Shown here piece after piece: positions 23,610-37,006 of a stretch of 64,000 nt of DNA; position 1 is the first letter of the stretch; every line of letters starts with the position of its first letter. Under the pieces are notes generated by a model. The model was not told the DNA's origin, did no database searches, and saw nothing but the letters and a program-made list of their open reading frames with translations. The stretch spans positions 1,178,001 to 1,242,000 of the forward strand of contig CM024182.1 in assembly GCA_013433145.1 (NCBI GenBank), read 5' to 3'. The position numbers and the translations under genes were made by a program. Source of the DNA: Ascaris suum. Lineage: Eukaryota > Nematoda > Chromadorea > Rhabditida > Ascarididae.

Positions 23610-24857
23610 ATATAAATGAATGGAATCTAGATAACTTGCCCCATGTAAAACGGTCTATTAAGAAATATACGAGACAAAAAGGTGATTCACCATTGCTTTT
23701 TGCACAAATACATTGATATGCAAAATGAAATATAAAAAAGGCGTAGATGTGGCACATTAGAAGCTGTTTCAAAGGCGAAAAACGTAGCGGAAAATAACTG
23801 ACTCATTTTTCTTTTTCGATCCTTTCTTCCGTATAGAAAGTTTTGGAGTCTGAAGATTTCCTGTCTAACGGGAGCTCCTTTCTGCTTTCCTTTCAGCGAA
23901 TAAGGTCTCTAGTTTATTTTCGCTATATTCGAGGATATTCTTGTCTGTAGTGCTTTCCTGTTCGTATTTGAATGTGAAATGATCGAGAAAATTTGAAAAT
24001 TGAGTAAGTGTCGTTAAACGTTAAAGAAAGAAACACTGAACTCAACTTATAAACGAAATAAGTGGAAGATAAGTTTTAGTGATATTTTAAAAAGTAACCG
24101 AACTCACTTGTCCTGCTTTATTAAGAATCACCTTGCCTCCAGGATGTTCTTTATAGAATGACGTCATGTCGTGAACCTGAAATTATCGCATCCTTTTACA
24201 CGAGGAGGTAGGTGGTCACTTTACCCAGGTGAGATATACCTTAGTGATTGTATAGCAAGAAAATCGAATTGCATCGTTACTCAATGATCCGAAATAAAAC
24301 TTTCCAAATTTCTTGCATCTCAACTGCAGTCCATAATATTGGGATGGAATGATTTGTTTTTATGTCATATATTGGAGAAAATGAAATATTCAAATCGTTT
24401 CATTTAATGTGTTAAGCTCGAATATTGAAATCAAACCCGCTCGACTAATTGAGCGATAAAAGTTACTGCACTGAATAATAATTTCACTACCGTGAGGTAC
24501 CTTGAGATAAACGTAGAAAAAGACTACTCATATGAAACTACATGCTTGCAGTAAACGTGAAACAGATGTGAGATTTTGTCTAGATAACTAATAATGTATT
24601 GAAAATATAACAGAAATAAGCATCAGAAGAAACGAGTAGAGTTTGTACTGATAAGCTGATAAGCGAACTTGATAAGGGAGGGTTGATCAGCAAATAAATT
24701 AAATTGAGCGAAATATTTATTTAAAATTTGATTTTTCTGTTGCATTATTGTACAGTTAATTTATACTTACTTCCCCATCGTAAATAATCCATAGATCGTT
24801 TTGGGTATTGTGCTTAGCGACTTCTTCCTTTGTGTACTTTTTATCGCCACAGGCCAT
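22259..24857 (-). CDS. Small cytochrome b5 (complete, 3 exons, 84 aa)
   Basis: Haem-binding electron carrier of the cytochrome b5 fold. Exons of 29, 23 and 32 codons, all joined in phase 0, give a complete 84-residue protein. Domain order is typical: [10 protein letters not shown], then DLWIIYDGE, then HPGG, then DATSVL and a second His in APHV. The two axial haem ligands, His of HPGG (residue 40) and His in APHV, are 24 residues apart, the classical b5 spacing. There is no C-terminal hydrophobic anchor and no fused reductase or desaturase domain, so it is probably a soluble b5 donating electrons to partners such as desaturases or reductases (inference). The start is the only ATG before the motif and lies 9 nt past a TTTCAG acceptor, which suggests spliced-leader trans-splicing or a non-coding first exon. 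Confidence 0.93.
23573..23613. repeat. (AAAT)n tetranucleotide microsatellite
   Basis: About ten TAAA units, in the second intron of the cytochrome b5 gene. Confidence 0.9.
24108..24176 (-). CDS. Cytochrome b5 exon 2 (HPGG)
   Basis: 23 codons between gataatttcag and CAA|gtgagt. It begins [14 protein letters not shown], the haem-binding signature with the first axial His. Confidence 0.95.
24771..24857 (-). CDS. Cytochrome b5 exon 1 (start)
   Basis: 29 codons from MACGDKKYT to IIYDGE, with donor gaa|gtaagt. [10 protein letters not shown] and DLWIIYDG are the N-terminal b5 consensus. Confidence 0.93.
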
Positions 24858-24866
24858 TGCTAAATT

Positions 24867-24875
24867 CTGAAATAA
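24867..24875 (-). promoter_or_regulatory. Likely trans-splice (or 5'UTR) acceptor TTATTTCAG
   Basis: On the minus strand TTATTTCAG is followed by 9 nt and then the cytochrome b5 ATG. In nematodes, acceptors this close to an ATG are commonly spliced-leader addition sites. An ordinary 5'UTR intron would look the same. Confidence 0.45.
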
Positions 24876-25019
24876 GAATGCTTTTGTGATTAGATTTTTC
24901 ATGTCTGACTGAAATAGAAAAGTATCTTAGACTGCAAGGGAAAACGATTTCAGGAATGAGAAAGGGGGAGGGGCAGATGAAAAACTGCCCCTTTTCTCAC
25001 GCTTAGAAATGAGGGCGGT

Positions 25020-25072
25020 GAGTTTTGCCCTGCCTCTCCCCCCCCCCCTCCTACCCACCCCCCCCATCCTGA
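25020..25072. repeat. C-rich tract with two poly-C runs
   Basis: CCTGCCTCTC leads into a run of about ten C and then a second of about eight C, with only T and A interruptions. Similar C runs occur at 43264-43275, 45138-45153 and 60721-60742. Confidence 0.8.
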
Positions 25073-25844
25073 AACATTTCTAGGCAATATTTCCTCAAAA
25101 TTGAAATGTTGTTTACATATATAGCATAATATTTTCTTTAGTCTCCTAATCACCGCAGGAAGCAATCGACCTTCAAAAAATAATTTTGAGAAGTCTTGCA
25201 AAACTTATTTGAAAGAAAACGTTACTAATTAGGATTGCAAATTTGCAAAAAAAGGTTTTTTCCTTCAGTGAGCCAAATTAAATATGGAGGTGGATAAAAT
25301 ATTCAAGCAAGCGAAGAAAAAAAACGATCCCGAAGGCATTTCTACTTAAGGTAGAATTTTTGAATATATTTTTGCAAACGAATTATTTTCTTTTGATATG
25401 GGGAAAAAAACGCAAATTTGATATGTTTGCCGATTGAAATAGCAAAGGTATGTGTTAAATAGTAAAGGTAACTCAGCTAATTCCAACAAGAATTTCTAAT
25501 TGGTATTTGAAAGTCTCAATGAAATAGTGCCGATTAATTATGAGAGGAATTCTTGATTTCGGTTGCAGCAATTTGACCTAAAATCTGCAAGTAATAATTA
25601 ATCAACGGATGTGTGAAAAATTGTGATGATTTTTTTAACGAAAAAAGTAAACCTAGATGGAGTTTTCGATAAAATTTCACCACTATGGATATGATAACCA
25701 ATGTCGACATGTAACTGTTAGATAACCGTCAAGCAAGATAGTTGTATTTTTCAAAACTTTGCAACTTCCGCTAACCCTATGTTGGGTATGGCGCTAAGGT
25801 GCCAACCCAAGATATCTATTTGCGATGTGACAGTGAACATTTTG

Positions 25845-25852
25845 CTTTTATA
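25845..25852 (-). promoter_or_regulatory. TATA box-like TATAAAAG
   Basis: A canonical TATAAAAG on the minus strand, about 1 kb upstream of the cytochrome b5 acceptor and on the same strand. Use as that gene's promoter is inference. Confidence 0.3.
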
Positions 25853-25879
25853 GCATTATTCTTCGCGCCATGTCATTGA

Positions 25880-26110
25880 TCGACCTGTGTGCTTTTGATC
25901 TGCCTGAAGCCTATATAAGGCTGGCCTCAGCCCATCGGGGTCAGTCTTCTCCATCGACGGCTCTGCGGCCGGCAGCTTTCTTGGGGCGCCTGGCTCCTCC
26001 AGTTTTCTTTTTGTGGGCTGTGGTGTCCCTCGATAAGTGACTTCGATACCTCCGCGTCTATTCGCGTCCCACTCGATTCCCTCTCAGCGCTGTCGCTGCT
26101 AGAGTTACAA
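25880..26110. other. GC-rich island with TATATAAG and several open frames
   Basis: About 230 nt much richer in G+C than the surrounding DNA. A TATATAAG (25912-25919, + strand) sits in a near-palindrome AGCC-TATATA-AGGCT. Three overlapping open stretches occur on the minus strand. One is Lys/Arg-rich (KKAAGRRAVDGED then stop), one reads PTKRKLEEPGAPRKLPAAEP, and one is Ser-rich, starting at 26205 and ending at 25927. None matches a family I can name. It could be a promoter island, a short basic-protein exon or a transposon relic. Confidence 0.35.
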
Positions 26111-27510
26111 CACCTATTTTTATTTCCTAGTATGGACATATTCCAATTATGCGTATTTATTGTGCAGATGAATGTCGAGCGTGGTATATTAATATCTTTG
26201 CACACATTACACGTGTGGCCACATGTGTGGTACTATCATGGAAAGAACCACCTGGCGTACGGATTCTACGAAATTTTGCGAAAAACTGAGGTAACCCCTT
26301 TCAACAACACTTCGATTCACTAACTTTACGAGAGGACATTTACGACTGGCCAAGTTTTCGTAGGCATAATCGAATTCTTGTTCTGCACTAATATGCTAAC
26401 AAGAGGCAAATCCTTATAGGAGATCTGTATACACCGACGGATCGATTAAATTATTGATTCATTATAGCGTGTAATCATTAATTAGAAAATCATGCTACCA
26501 ACTAGTCGGTAGTGCCGAATCACAGAGGTGTATCGGATCTAAATTGTTTTCGCAACAATTGTTTGCAAACATTTTTTTCTTGCAGAAAAAGGACATCCTG
26601 TAAATTATTGAATATCTGTGTGCGTCATCTATCAACTGGATCGCCTAATTTTATCAGCTATTGAAGCTGAACTCAGATAACTTGGCATAAATCGTAGACA
26701 CAACATGGATATAACAGAGAAATTTTTTCTTGGTTTTTCAATTTGGAAACGAATTTTAGACAGCTAAATATGCTAACAGATTCAGTTGCATCATATACCT
26801 GAACATCATTTGGATTCTCAATTTAGCTTATGAAAGAATGAATGTTTTATAGAGCACTTTTAACATTGATTGCATTAGTTGAAATGTTGGTGAAATTATC
26901 AAGCCTTTTTTCTATGAACTGGAAGTTAGGCGAATTAATTGGCGCATTTCTTAAGTATATATATATATTTTGCAATAGTCTGATGTAAATTTTATATTTA
27001 GTTTACATCAAATAATACACACTCTAAACGTGCCCTATAAGAGTTTCGCTTTTGCGCGTGGACCTTCGTATTCGTCTTCCCATCCATTCGTTTAGCTCTT
27101 TCCACTTCCAATCAGAATCACTAGGGCAATATTTTCGGATCTACTCTCCGGGAAATCCTTCTATACTAACCACTTCTTTTCGACCAATAAATTTCCATCA
27201 AAGCATTGTACTATTTAAATCCATTTTTCATTTTCATTGAATATTTATATTTAAAATTTTTCAATGTATTTGTTGAAGACCGTAAAAATTTTTCAGTATT
27301 GTTGAATTTCTAACAATAAGACTTTTTAATTACACTGTGGAACGTGAAAGTGATTAACGGCCAGGTAACTTTTTTTTTCAAATTCTGCATCTTCCATCTC
27401 CTTTTTTTCTTGTTGCGAATCTATCTTCAACGCTGATGACTGTACTGCTCTAGCATAACGATACCATAATGTGAATGTACTGCTATTAATTATAAATATA
27501 TTAACCATAC

Positions 27511-27605
27511 TTTGTTCCGGTCAACTATATTGTAACCTCGTTAAATAAACTATACTCTGGTTAACTATACTGTGGTCCGGTTAACTATACTATATATGGT
27601 TTACC
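27511..27605. repeat. Short tandem repeat, GGTTAACTATACT-type unit
   Basis: Four or more imperfect copies of a roughly 20-nt unit (CCGGTTAACTATACTGTGG-like) occur in direct order. Confidence 0.65.
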
Positions 27606-28336
27606 GTACAAATACGCTCTCACTAACGTAACCATGGGTACGTCTCGCTGTAGAAATTGTAGATTTACCGAAATTTTTTAGGATCAGTTTTGAAAAAATT
27701 TTTTCAATACATATAATTAAGAAATAATCATCATTTCCTGTGGGTTCCTTAGATTTGCTGCAAAAATAAAAGGTTATCTTTTGTCAAAAAATTTTCCTCA
27801 CCTGCAAAATTTTTATTCACAATATTGGAAAGCAATTCTCTTTCATGAATCTGAATAAAATACGGGAAACCTTTTCTGCCTTTTCCACATTTAAGGCGAA
27901 GATTTTCAAAAGGTTAATTATTACATCAAACTTCCATCAGAAATTCTAGCGTATCATTGGAAATTACAATTTCTTCGCATATACAGAATGTCAACTCTCC
28001 ATTGGTTCTCATAACATTCCCGCAAAAAAGGAACCAATGTGTCACAGCAGTCGGATTCTGGATCTCTAACACGCTTAGTATGTTTAAAGAGAAAAAGCGT
28101 GAATTAATTTTGATGGAAGAAATGGGATACGTTTACCACAGATTCGCAAAAAAAAATTGTAAATTTTCCGCATTTCTGGAAAGCTTTTTGATCCGGGAGG
28201 AACATTTCCTGGAGTGAGAACCTAGCGTTGAATTATTTCTCCGGATTTTCTGCTGACAAACTCATGAGACCTCCATTTTTTAGCAAAGTACGATTGCCGG
28301 AAAACGTTCTTTCAAGGGATTCCTAAACTTCCCGCT

Positions 28337-28510
<174 letters not shown>

Positions 28511-31500
28511 CATACACCGGAAGAAACAGATGGACAGAACGTTGCTATCAATCGCTACTGCTAATATTTTTAAAATTGCGATTTAAAAAAAAGATGAAAA
28601 TTTGGCACAATAAAAACTTTTCTAAAGGAAGTAATTAGACAATTGTGTTAGGCATTAGCGGGAAGTGATGAGCATTTCATCTAGCTGAGCAACCAGTTTC
28701 CAGTTTCATAAGCTAACAGCAGAAAAAAAAAGCAACAGAAAAAAAAAACGAGAAAAAGACCTCTGGATTAATGCTATGATTTCCTTCTAATTGAGCTGAA
28801 CGTCCAAACAAATCTTTCACAGGAGGAAGTTTTTTCATAAACGCCCAATGTAAGATCAAAACATAACGCCTATTTATTACATATGTTATTTGAACGCATT
28901 CTTATCACATCTCTTTAGCTCATTTTGAAACGATTGCTTCAATATGAATGCTATCGCATCAAATTGTCGCTTTGTGATATAAGTTTATGTGAAAAAGTTG
29001 CAACTGTAGTTTAAATAGGTTCCTGATGTTTGCCGTCATAGACACGAACAGACATATAAAAGCAAGTAGATAAGCATACATGGAGACAGAACATGGATAT
29101 GATATGCTTCAATAAAGTATTTCATGGAAGCTATTTCTCTTAGAAGCCTTCTTCAACTGTATATGAATCATTGGGTGATTCATTCATCATTGTCTTAGGG
29201 AAACGGCGAAATAGCCAAACACATCTATTGAGACATGCGAAATGTAAATTAAAATGATATTTTTTAAAATTAGATTTTCACAGGATGAAGAAGTTGTTGT
29301 GATTTCTTATTTCAGTGTGCAATTTACTCGTATATTTCGATTGGAGTTGTTGAAACTGCTCTTGAGAGCCAGGAAAATAAATGAAAGTTGCATAGCTGGA
29401 CAAAAAATCTATCTGCTGCTTGTTGTCTGGTATCAAAAAATCCATTATATACGTCTGACCATACGTTTACCTTCCTCTCACTTTTATGCACCTTTATATC
29501 GATGTGTATACCTATCGGAGTATTTTGCCTATTGGAGCAATATTTGCCCAGTCGATTTGTCGTTATTTACATTCCTAACTTAGTTTTTTTTTATGATAGG
29601 GGATTCATGCAGCAATTTTTAGTTAAGTAATCGGACTAACATATAAACTCGCCTATTGTTGAGCTTACCAACCCAGCAGTAGCTTACTTCATTCCTATTC
29701 ATTTATCATAGACTCTTACAGTGTTTTGCTTATTGTGCCACTTAAATAGTCGCATCTACTTCCACATTTTTTTCCATTGGCTTTTTTCTTCGCTTATATA
29801 GTCGGTTGTTTTCGTAGATTGAAATGCAAGAATTTCAAATTATGTTTTGCAGGATCAACGATACTAGAGCTAGTTGACAAAAATGTTGATTGATACGCTT
29901 AAAAAATTGCATAACAAATTTCATTCGTAATTACGCTTATAAGAGACTTGAATTCAGAGAATTTACAAACTGAAACAAAGCTTGAGCATATCTAATTTCT
30001 ATAGAATGTAAAATGCAGTAACTTTTATCGTTTTCGTTTTCCTTGCCGCAAGCCAGAGCTTCCAAACAGATAGACAGACAGATAGGCGCAGACACAACGC
30101 CTTCGGCGTAATGATACCCAAAGTGTAAAGTGTGACAGCGACTGCATTAGTGAATTTTAAAATACGAATAGCGTCAACAATAAATTCTGAACACCTTCGC
30201 AGTTCATGTACTTAAATTGCGTTTCACTCTTCTCCTATATTTCATTTAAGAGCAAAACATTTAAATGTGAATGAAATTTAGACAACACAGATTAGAAAAT
30301 TTCTCAAAGATAAAATGAAACAATCGACGAAAGACTGACAAAAAAAAAAAGAAAGTAATAATGCCATCTTTATTGCTATCATCATTAATGTTTCATTCGG
30401 GAAACAGGAATCACTTTTCATATTTGATATTTTCTTCCTATGTTCCACCCCTTTCCCCTTCCGCCAGCATTTTGCTCACTAACCTTTTCCCTATTTCTCA
30501 TTCATTTATTTCCTTTTCTATTTTTTTCTTTTTTCCATCTTTTTGAAAGTTCTTTGCCTCAGTGTAAAAACAATTTTTTTTTTCTAGGTTCGACCACTTT
30601 CAATCTTTCATATCATGAAATTGTTTGCGGTTTCTGATCATCATCATCGAAGAGTTGAGAAAATTAGAATAGATTTCGCACAAAAAAAAAATCGTTATCA
30701 TCGACGACGACCTATCAACTTATCGTGATTAAATTAAAATGTCTGAAAAAAATAATTTAATAAACATATTGACCGAGTATAGGATTCGATATTTAATATT
30801 TCTTTTAATTGTGCATCTTTCTTATGCAAATTTCGTTGATTGCATTCAATATTGAATATTTTAATGCGGATATTCATTATTCGCTTAGGTTTTAATCGAC
30901 ATGGAATCGTTTTTCAATTGCTTTGCAAAGTATGCAGAATGAAACGATACAACAATGCCATCGCTGCCAAACGAAATTAATATGTAAAAGGAATTAAAAT
31001 TCTAGCATACCGAATGGAATTCTTTCATTTCTATATAGGTAAATTTTAGTTGAATAAATGCGCATAAATAAAAGCATCTCTCGAATTAAAATTTTGCTGA
31101 ACTATTTGTTCGATTGAAAAAAAAATTTTTTTTTGTTTCGGATTTACTCACATACCTATATTCGTGTGTTGCTGTCGATTACGTGGATAAAAATTAGAAC
31201 GTCTGTATACTCACAGCATTTTGAGTGGAAATTCAAAAATCTCAATAGCGTTTCTCGATTACCTGTGAAATTAAAATCGTCATCAATGAAAGCGCGATAT
31301 ATAGCCAATGTATGCGTGACGACGATATGAACGCCATAATAGTCGAACACTAAAGATTGCAACACAATCAAGTTAACAGTTTAAAAGGTTGTGTTGCTTC
31401 GTTGAAATAAGGACGCAGTAGGATAGTCGACCGCTTTTATGCGTCTTTGGTGCGACGATAATTCGAAACTGGAATTAGACAGACGTTTGTCACTAAAATG

Positions 31501-32685
31501 TGCGCGTAGTTGACACCTATATTAAATTCAGCTGTACGTTGAAGCTGCTTTTTTCTTTTTTCTCTGAAGGTACGCCCCGCTATCGTCGTTCCATCAAAAG
31601 TGCCGATCAACCAACTATCTTCGCACTTAATACTTACCGAAATTGGAGACGATTTTTTCTTAGAAGTCGTGCGATGAGGAGTAGTTTTGTTACAGTCCTT
31701 ATTATTGGGCGATCTTGAAAACGCTTTAATTTATCTTCCTTCTTTTTTGCTTTGTTAGCAGCCGCCTGGCAAGAAGAAGGACTTTTGCTTCATCATTGCC
31801 ATATTAATTCGGAAAAATTTAACAAAAAAGATTACTGGTTTTCACAAAATTGAAGGTAAAATAATCTTCAATAGCTTTGCTATTTTTCGATCATGTGGCT
31901 TATTGGCCTAGTAGGTTGGATGACAAAAATCACTTTCGCGCCAACTTTATTTGAGCGAATTCGTTGGATTACGTGCGCACCTATAGGCATTAAAAAACAG
32001 TGTTAGTGCTACAATATTAACTTCTTCCATTCACCGGATAGATGAAAGCGCATTGCATTTTCAACACTTCGATGAAAACTATCGACCATTAGGAAAAAAC
32101 TCGTTAACGAATTTATGCAATCTCATTAATGAGCAAAATTTGCAACCTGCTCGTGTCATTGAATTATCAAAAATGTATATTCTTTAAATGAAAAACTTTC
32201 AAATTAATGATCTATTTTGCAAAAAAAAAAACTTTCAGCACATTTTGCAATAATTTGAACACTCACATTTATCAATACATCTATTTGAATGTATACGCTT
32301 TTCGAAAGAAATCGTTCGTCGAATACGAAAAATGGGAAAAAAAAGACGTTTGAAATAAAAGAAATTCTACAGAGTGTAGCTGTTATGATTGATTATATTT
32401 TACGACAATGGGGTACAATTCCTTTTGAAAGGAAAATAATCCTTTGTATTTCTCGAAAACTTTATCTCATACAATATATATACGAGTTGCTATTATTTTT
32501 TTCTTTTTTTTTTGAAAAATGAAAACAAAAATAAATTTACAAATATTTGAGCCGATAGAATATTTTAGCCTTAGGTACTATCACTAGTTGTTAATGATAG
32601 AGAAATACTGATGAGTGCTTACTTTTGATGATTGCTGATGGCATTTGAAGGCGAGATCAGACGATATGCCACTTATTCATTTTCC

Positions 32686-32776
32686 TTGTTTGTTTGTCTG
32701 TTTGTTTGTCAGTCTGTTTGTTTGTGTTTGTCTGTTTGTCTGTTTGTCTGTCTCGCCGTTTGTCCGTTTGTCTGCC
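32686..32776. repeat. (TTTG)n / (TCTG)n microsatellite
   Basis: About 90 nt of degenerate TTTGTCTG tetranucleotides. Confidence 0.85.
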
Positions 32777-35700
32777 AGAAATTTTCGCAACTAGGCTAAG
32801 CATATACTTTTCACTTAGAAAAGAACATTCCGATATTCCGTAGTATCTTCACTTCCTAATCGGAAAACTCTCTTCGAAATTCGAAATTGATGATAGGAAA
32901 TACGGCTCGCTTTGTGGGTATAACATCGCCGCGCTGCATATGCTCATTCCCGTTACTACAACAGAAAACTAAAAAAGCACATTCAGTGGCATAATTCGCA
33001 CTTTATTTGAATTATACCTTGAAAAAAGGAACCGCAATTCGGTGCTATAGACATCACCAAACGAAATGCAGCGAAAAATCCTCCTATCACATCACAACAT
33101 CCATAATTCGTTTCAACTGCGATGTTTCAAATTGCTTAAATCTTCTAAGAAAACAGGCATCGTTTTCGATGAATGCAATCTAAAACAAAAAAAATTTTCT
33201 TCTTCGAGTGAATATATCATCTATGTTATATTTCTTACCTCTCACATTTCAGAAATAGTTCCGAGCACGATGATTTTTTAGTTGACGCATTCCTTTCCTC
33301 GTTGTATGCTTGAGGAATATTTTGTATAATTGATTCCTCTATGGCAAAAAGATTTGCAAAGAAGAATTCGGTTATATTCTTCTTCACGGCAATTGCAAAA
33401 TATTGCTTTTCGCGTATTTGCTTGCAATGCAAATAAATCAGCAGGTTGATATATCAACTAAAATTTTTTGCACATAAAGTATACGAAATCCCTGTTTATC
33501 ACTTTCAAATGATGAATACTTTAAAAATGCGCTTCAAAAAATGCAATGCAAAATTCAGTTGCAAAAAAATGAACTGGAAAATTTAATTCGGCTCTAATGA
33601 ATATACTCGGGTTTGCAGTGATGGAAATTTTTGCAAAAAAAAACTACCGAATGAATAAAAATGATTACTTTGAACTGATCGAGAATAATATTGTGATAAG
33701 TTTTATGATATGCATTTCAGCAGTATTATGGCTGAAATACAAATTGCAACAATTTGCACAAAAGTATGAACTAAAATTAAAGACGCAATATGTGCGTTGA
33801 TACAATGTAGGTATGTAACCATAAAATCAAATCATTTCTGATCAAAAAAAAAAAAAAAATTAATAAACGACTAATTTTTGTTATAATCTATAATTAACAA
33901 AGTAATATCCTGCTATGAAATTGCATTAAATGCAATGCAAAAATCTAACATTAATCTGTAAATTCATGAAACTATAGTGAGGAAACATCGCATTAAAAAA
34001 TTAAAAATGTTGCCGAAAAAAAACTTAATTTGTTTGAAGTCTTATACGAGTGCATAAATGCAACATTGCCAATTGCTCGGGATAAAAATAAAATAGAGGG
34101 CGATAAGAAAAAAAAGGGACAAACCCAAATAGCTAATGATGCAAAAGATGATTAAGGTAACCTCAGGTTACTTTTATGTAAGCACATTTTAAGTGTGGAC
34201 CAATACCGTTCTTCAATGGTTGAATATTTTAGAATTTCTGAACCTAATCTAGTCATTTGAATTCACTAATTTCCTTCATCCGAATCTGTCACGCATAACA
34301 TCTTCGTGGAATGGAGGATTGTACCGTTGCATTTTTTTTGCAATGGTGCAATTGGTCAATCATTTCCATTCTTGGCTCTCCTCTCATTCGCTAGTGAAAT
34401 TTTTCTGAAACTTTGTGACAGGTTTTCTCGTGCCACAACTTTTCAAATGATACCCGCTGAACCAGTCACATTTCTTTTTTTTTGTGTAGCTTTCAAAGTG
34501 TCCTTAATTTGTTTGAAGTCTTATATTTCATTGGTGAAGTCATCTCAACGAAGAAAAAAAACTGTTTATAAATGAAAAAGTGTATTGCAATTCTTACGAG
34601 TTAGTTGAATGCACTTGAAAGAATTCTTGTAAAATATTTTCAAGAGAGGTGCTAGACCAAATTCTATTCCATCCTTCCTCCTCACCCATCTCCACTCCCA
34701 AGCTTCTCTCATTCGATAGAGGCAAGTTTTGATATTCCGAATAAATTAGCAAAAGATATCTTTATTTCGTTGAATAAAACGGACTAAACATCGGCATTGA
34801 AAATACTCTAAGTGGGTTAATACCATAAACAAAATAAAATCAATTAAATAATAGTTCTCAACAAATGAAATTATACAATCAAAAAAAGGCGGAAAACTGC
34901 GCATTTTAAACTATTAGAATAATAATAGCATATAAATGAAACATTTCTAGAAGTTCAAAGGCAAGATGAAAAAACTTTCAAATTTTTGTACTCTTTTTTT
35001 TTTTAATTTTTCACTACTGTTTTTCTCGTTACAATATTTTTGAGTGCACAATTCAGATTTAAAAAATTTTCATTTCTTTTTTTTTCGGAACATTTTCTTC
35101 AAGGACATCAATATTTCTACCATATAAAAAAGTCTCCTTTAAGTGCATAAATAAGTACCACTAAATGTGAATATAAATGAAGGAAAAATAATTTCATCTG
35201 GCTCATTTGTTTAAAAAAAAGATAGAAATGTTCGTTTGGCCAAGAAAATTCTGATGTTGTTGCTAAACAGATGTAATATTTTTACGAGGTAATTCTCAGC
35301 GATATATATTAGAGTTATTGTTTAGTCATTTTATTCTTTATTTATTATTTTTTTATTGTTTATTCTTCTATGTTATTCTTATTGAAATGCAATCGAATGC
35401 TTATTATTTGAATCCCCATCTGAACGATCACTCCCATCTACACATTTCTTTGTGTATTCAGGTGCGTTAAAACTACCAGGGAAGAAATACTAATTCTCAA
35501 CGGAACTATTTACAAAGGTAGAATGCCGCTTTCATTTTTTGAAACCAATGTATTTTAAACCGTTTGAGAAAAAAAGGCAATATTAATGAAAATTTTGAAA
35601 TGACTAAGGTAAATCCGACTGTTATTCAGCATAGTTTTAGTGAAAATATAAATAGAATATTTGTTTACTTCAAATGATTGCAATTTAGGAACGTTAGAAA

Positions 35701-36910
35701 ATTATTCAACGTTCAATTTACCTTCTTAATTATTAAATTATATTTGCATAAAATTAATCTGCTAAGATTTAAATTCGACTTCATTCTGAATGGAATTTGA
35801 AATTCGCATTATTTTCACTTTTTAGAGAATTTTTGAGTGGTCGATACGTCGAAATGTTAGGTAAAAATATTGTTTTGCTTTGATGATTTATTCACCCTAT
35901 TTGCTACGAAAATCTTTAGACAGCTGAATAATCCGTGTGGCTTGAGGAAACGCTCATCCGTTTTTCCATATATATTAATGATGTGTGGACTTATAATATT
36001 CAATATGTCTGCTCCATATTCGTCTACCTGTTACGAACTACTTTTACCATATTTAACCTATTGCGTCCACTTTCTGTCATATTTTGTTGACCACCATTTT
36101 GGACGACCAATGAATTTTATCTGCTGGTGTGTGGGGACTTTTGGCTTATCGGATTAGTGTGACCACTGAACTGCTGAGCGCCCTCTCATTAGCTCTTAAT
36201 TCTTTTAGATATTGCATATTTTATTACGGTCATGATTATTCATTGATAAAATATGACCAACTGAGATTATCGTATTCCATTCGTTATTCATATTTGTTTT
36301 TCTGTGTTCAGTGTTGGTGCGAATGTTAAGAAGTTCAACGTTGTGGCTTATACCTTTATTTACCTTTTTTTTTCGCTATGTGGATATATGAAGCAATTTT
36401 AGTGATTAGATAAATTTTGTAAAATTTAAATCGGTATTTATAACCTAACCTTAATTATAAAAATTGAATGTCCCATAAAAATATAAGCAATATAATATAA
36501 AATAGAATAAGTAGATAGTATAAAATAATACAAATAAATAGCGATATAACATAAAATAGATCATCTGTTAGAATAAATAAACAAGAGATTATAGAAAATG
36601 AGCGGAAATATTAATATCTTTTAGCATAGAGAATAGATAATTTGGAGAAAATTAGCATAAAAAATAAATCACAATACAGTAATAAAAAACTTTAATTAGG
36701 TAATTGATAAATAATATTCTCATTGCAATTCGTCGATAAATTTAGGAAAAAAAAATTGAAAACAATAGATATTCGTGAAATTTTTCAAGAAGCTTTTTAA
36801 ATTTTCATCACAGACAGAATCACGTAGAGTTATTCGAAGAAAAATGCGTCACTTAGTTAAAAAGTTATTGAAACTATAAATTACTATCATTTAATATTTA
36901 TTAAAAACAG

Positions 36911-37006
36911 CCAACTTTGATAAATCGGAGCAAGAAACAATATCAATGCAAAGAAAGGTGATTGCTGAAGATGTCGATGATTTCATTGAAAGAATGACTT
37001 CCATGG
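36911..37006 (+). CDS. PTP-like exon: N-terminal helices
   Basis: Acceptor tattaaaaacag, donor atgg|gtaaga. It reads VIAEDVDDFIERMTSMG, equivalent to the helix that opens nematode PTP domains. Phase 1 in and 1 out, so at least one upstream exon is missing. Confidence 0.6.

Noticed and set aside
31560..31860. Two exon-like patches (frames reading RPAIVVPSKVPINQLSSH and AWQEEGLLLHHCHINSEKF or PPGKKKDFCFIIAIL)
   Set aside because: They have splice-like borders, but more than one frame is open, phases do not chain to known exons, and no family motif is recognisable.
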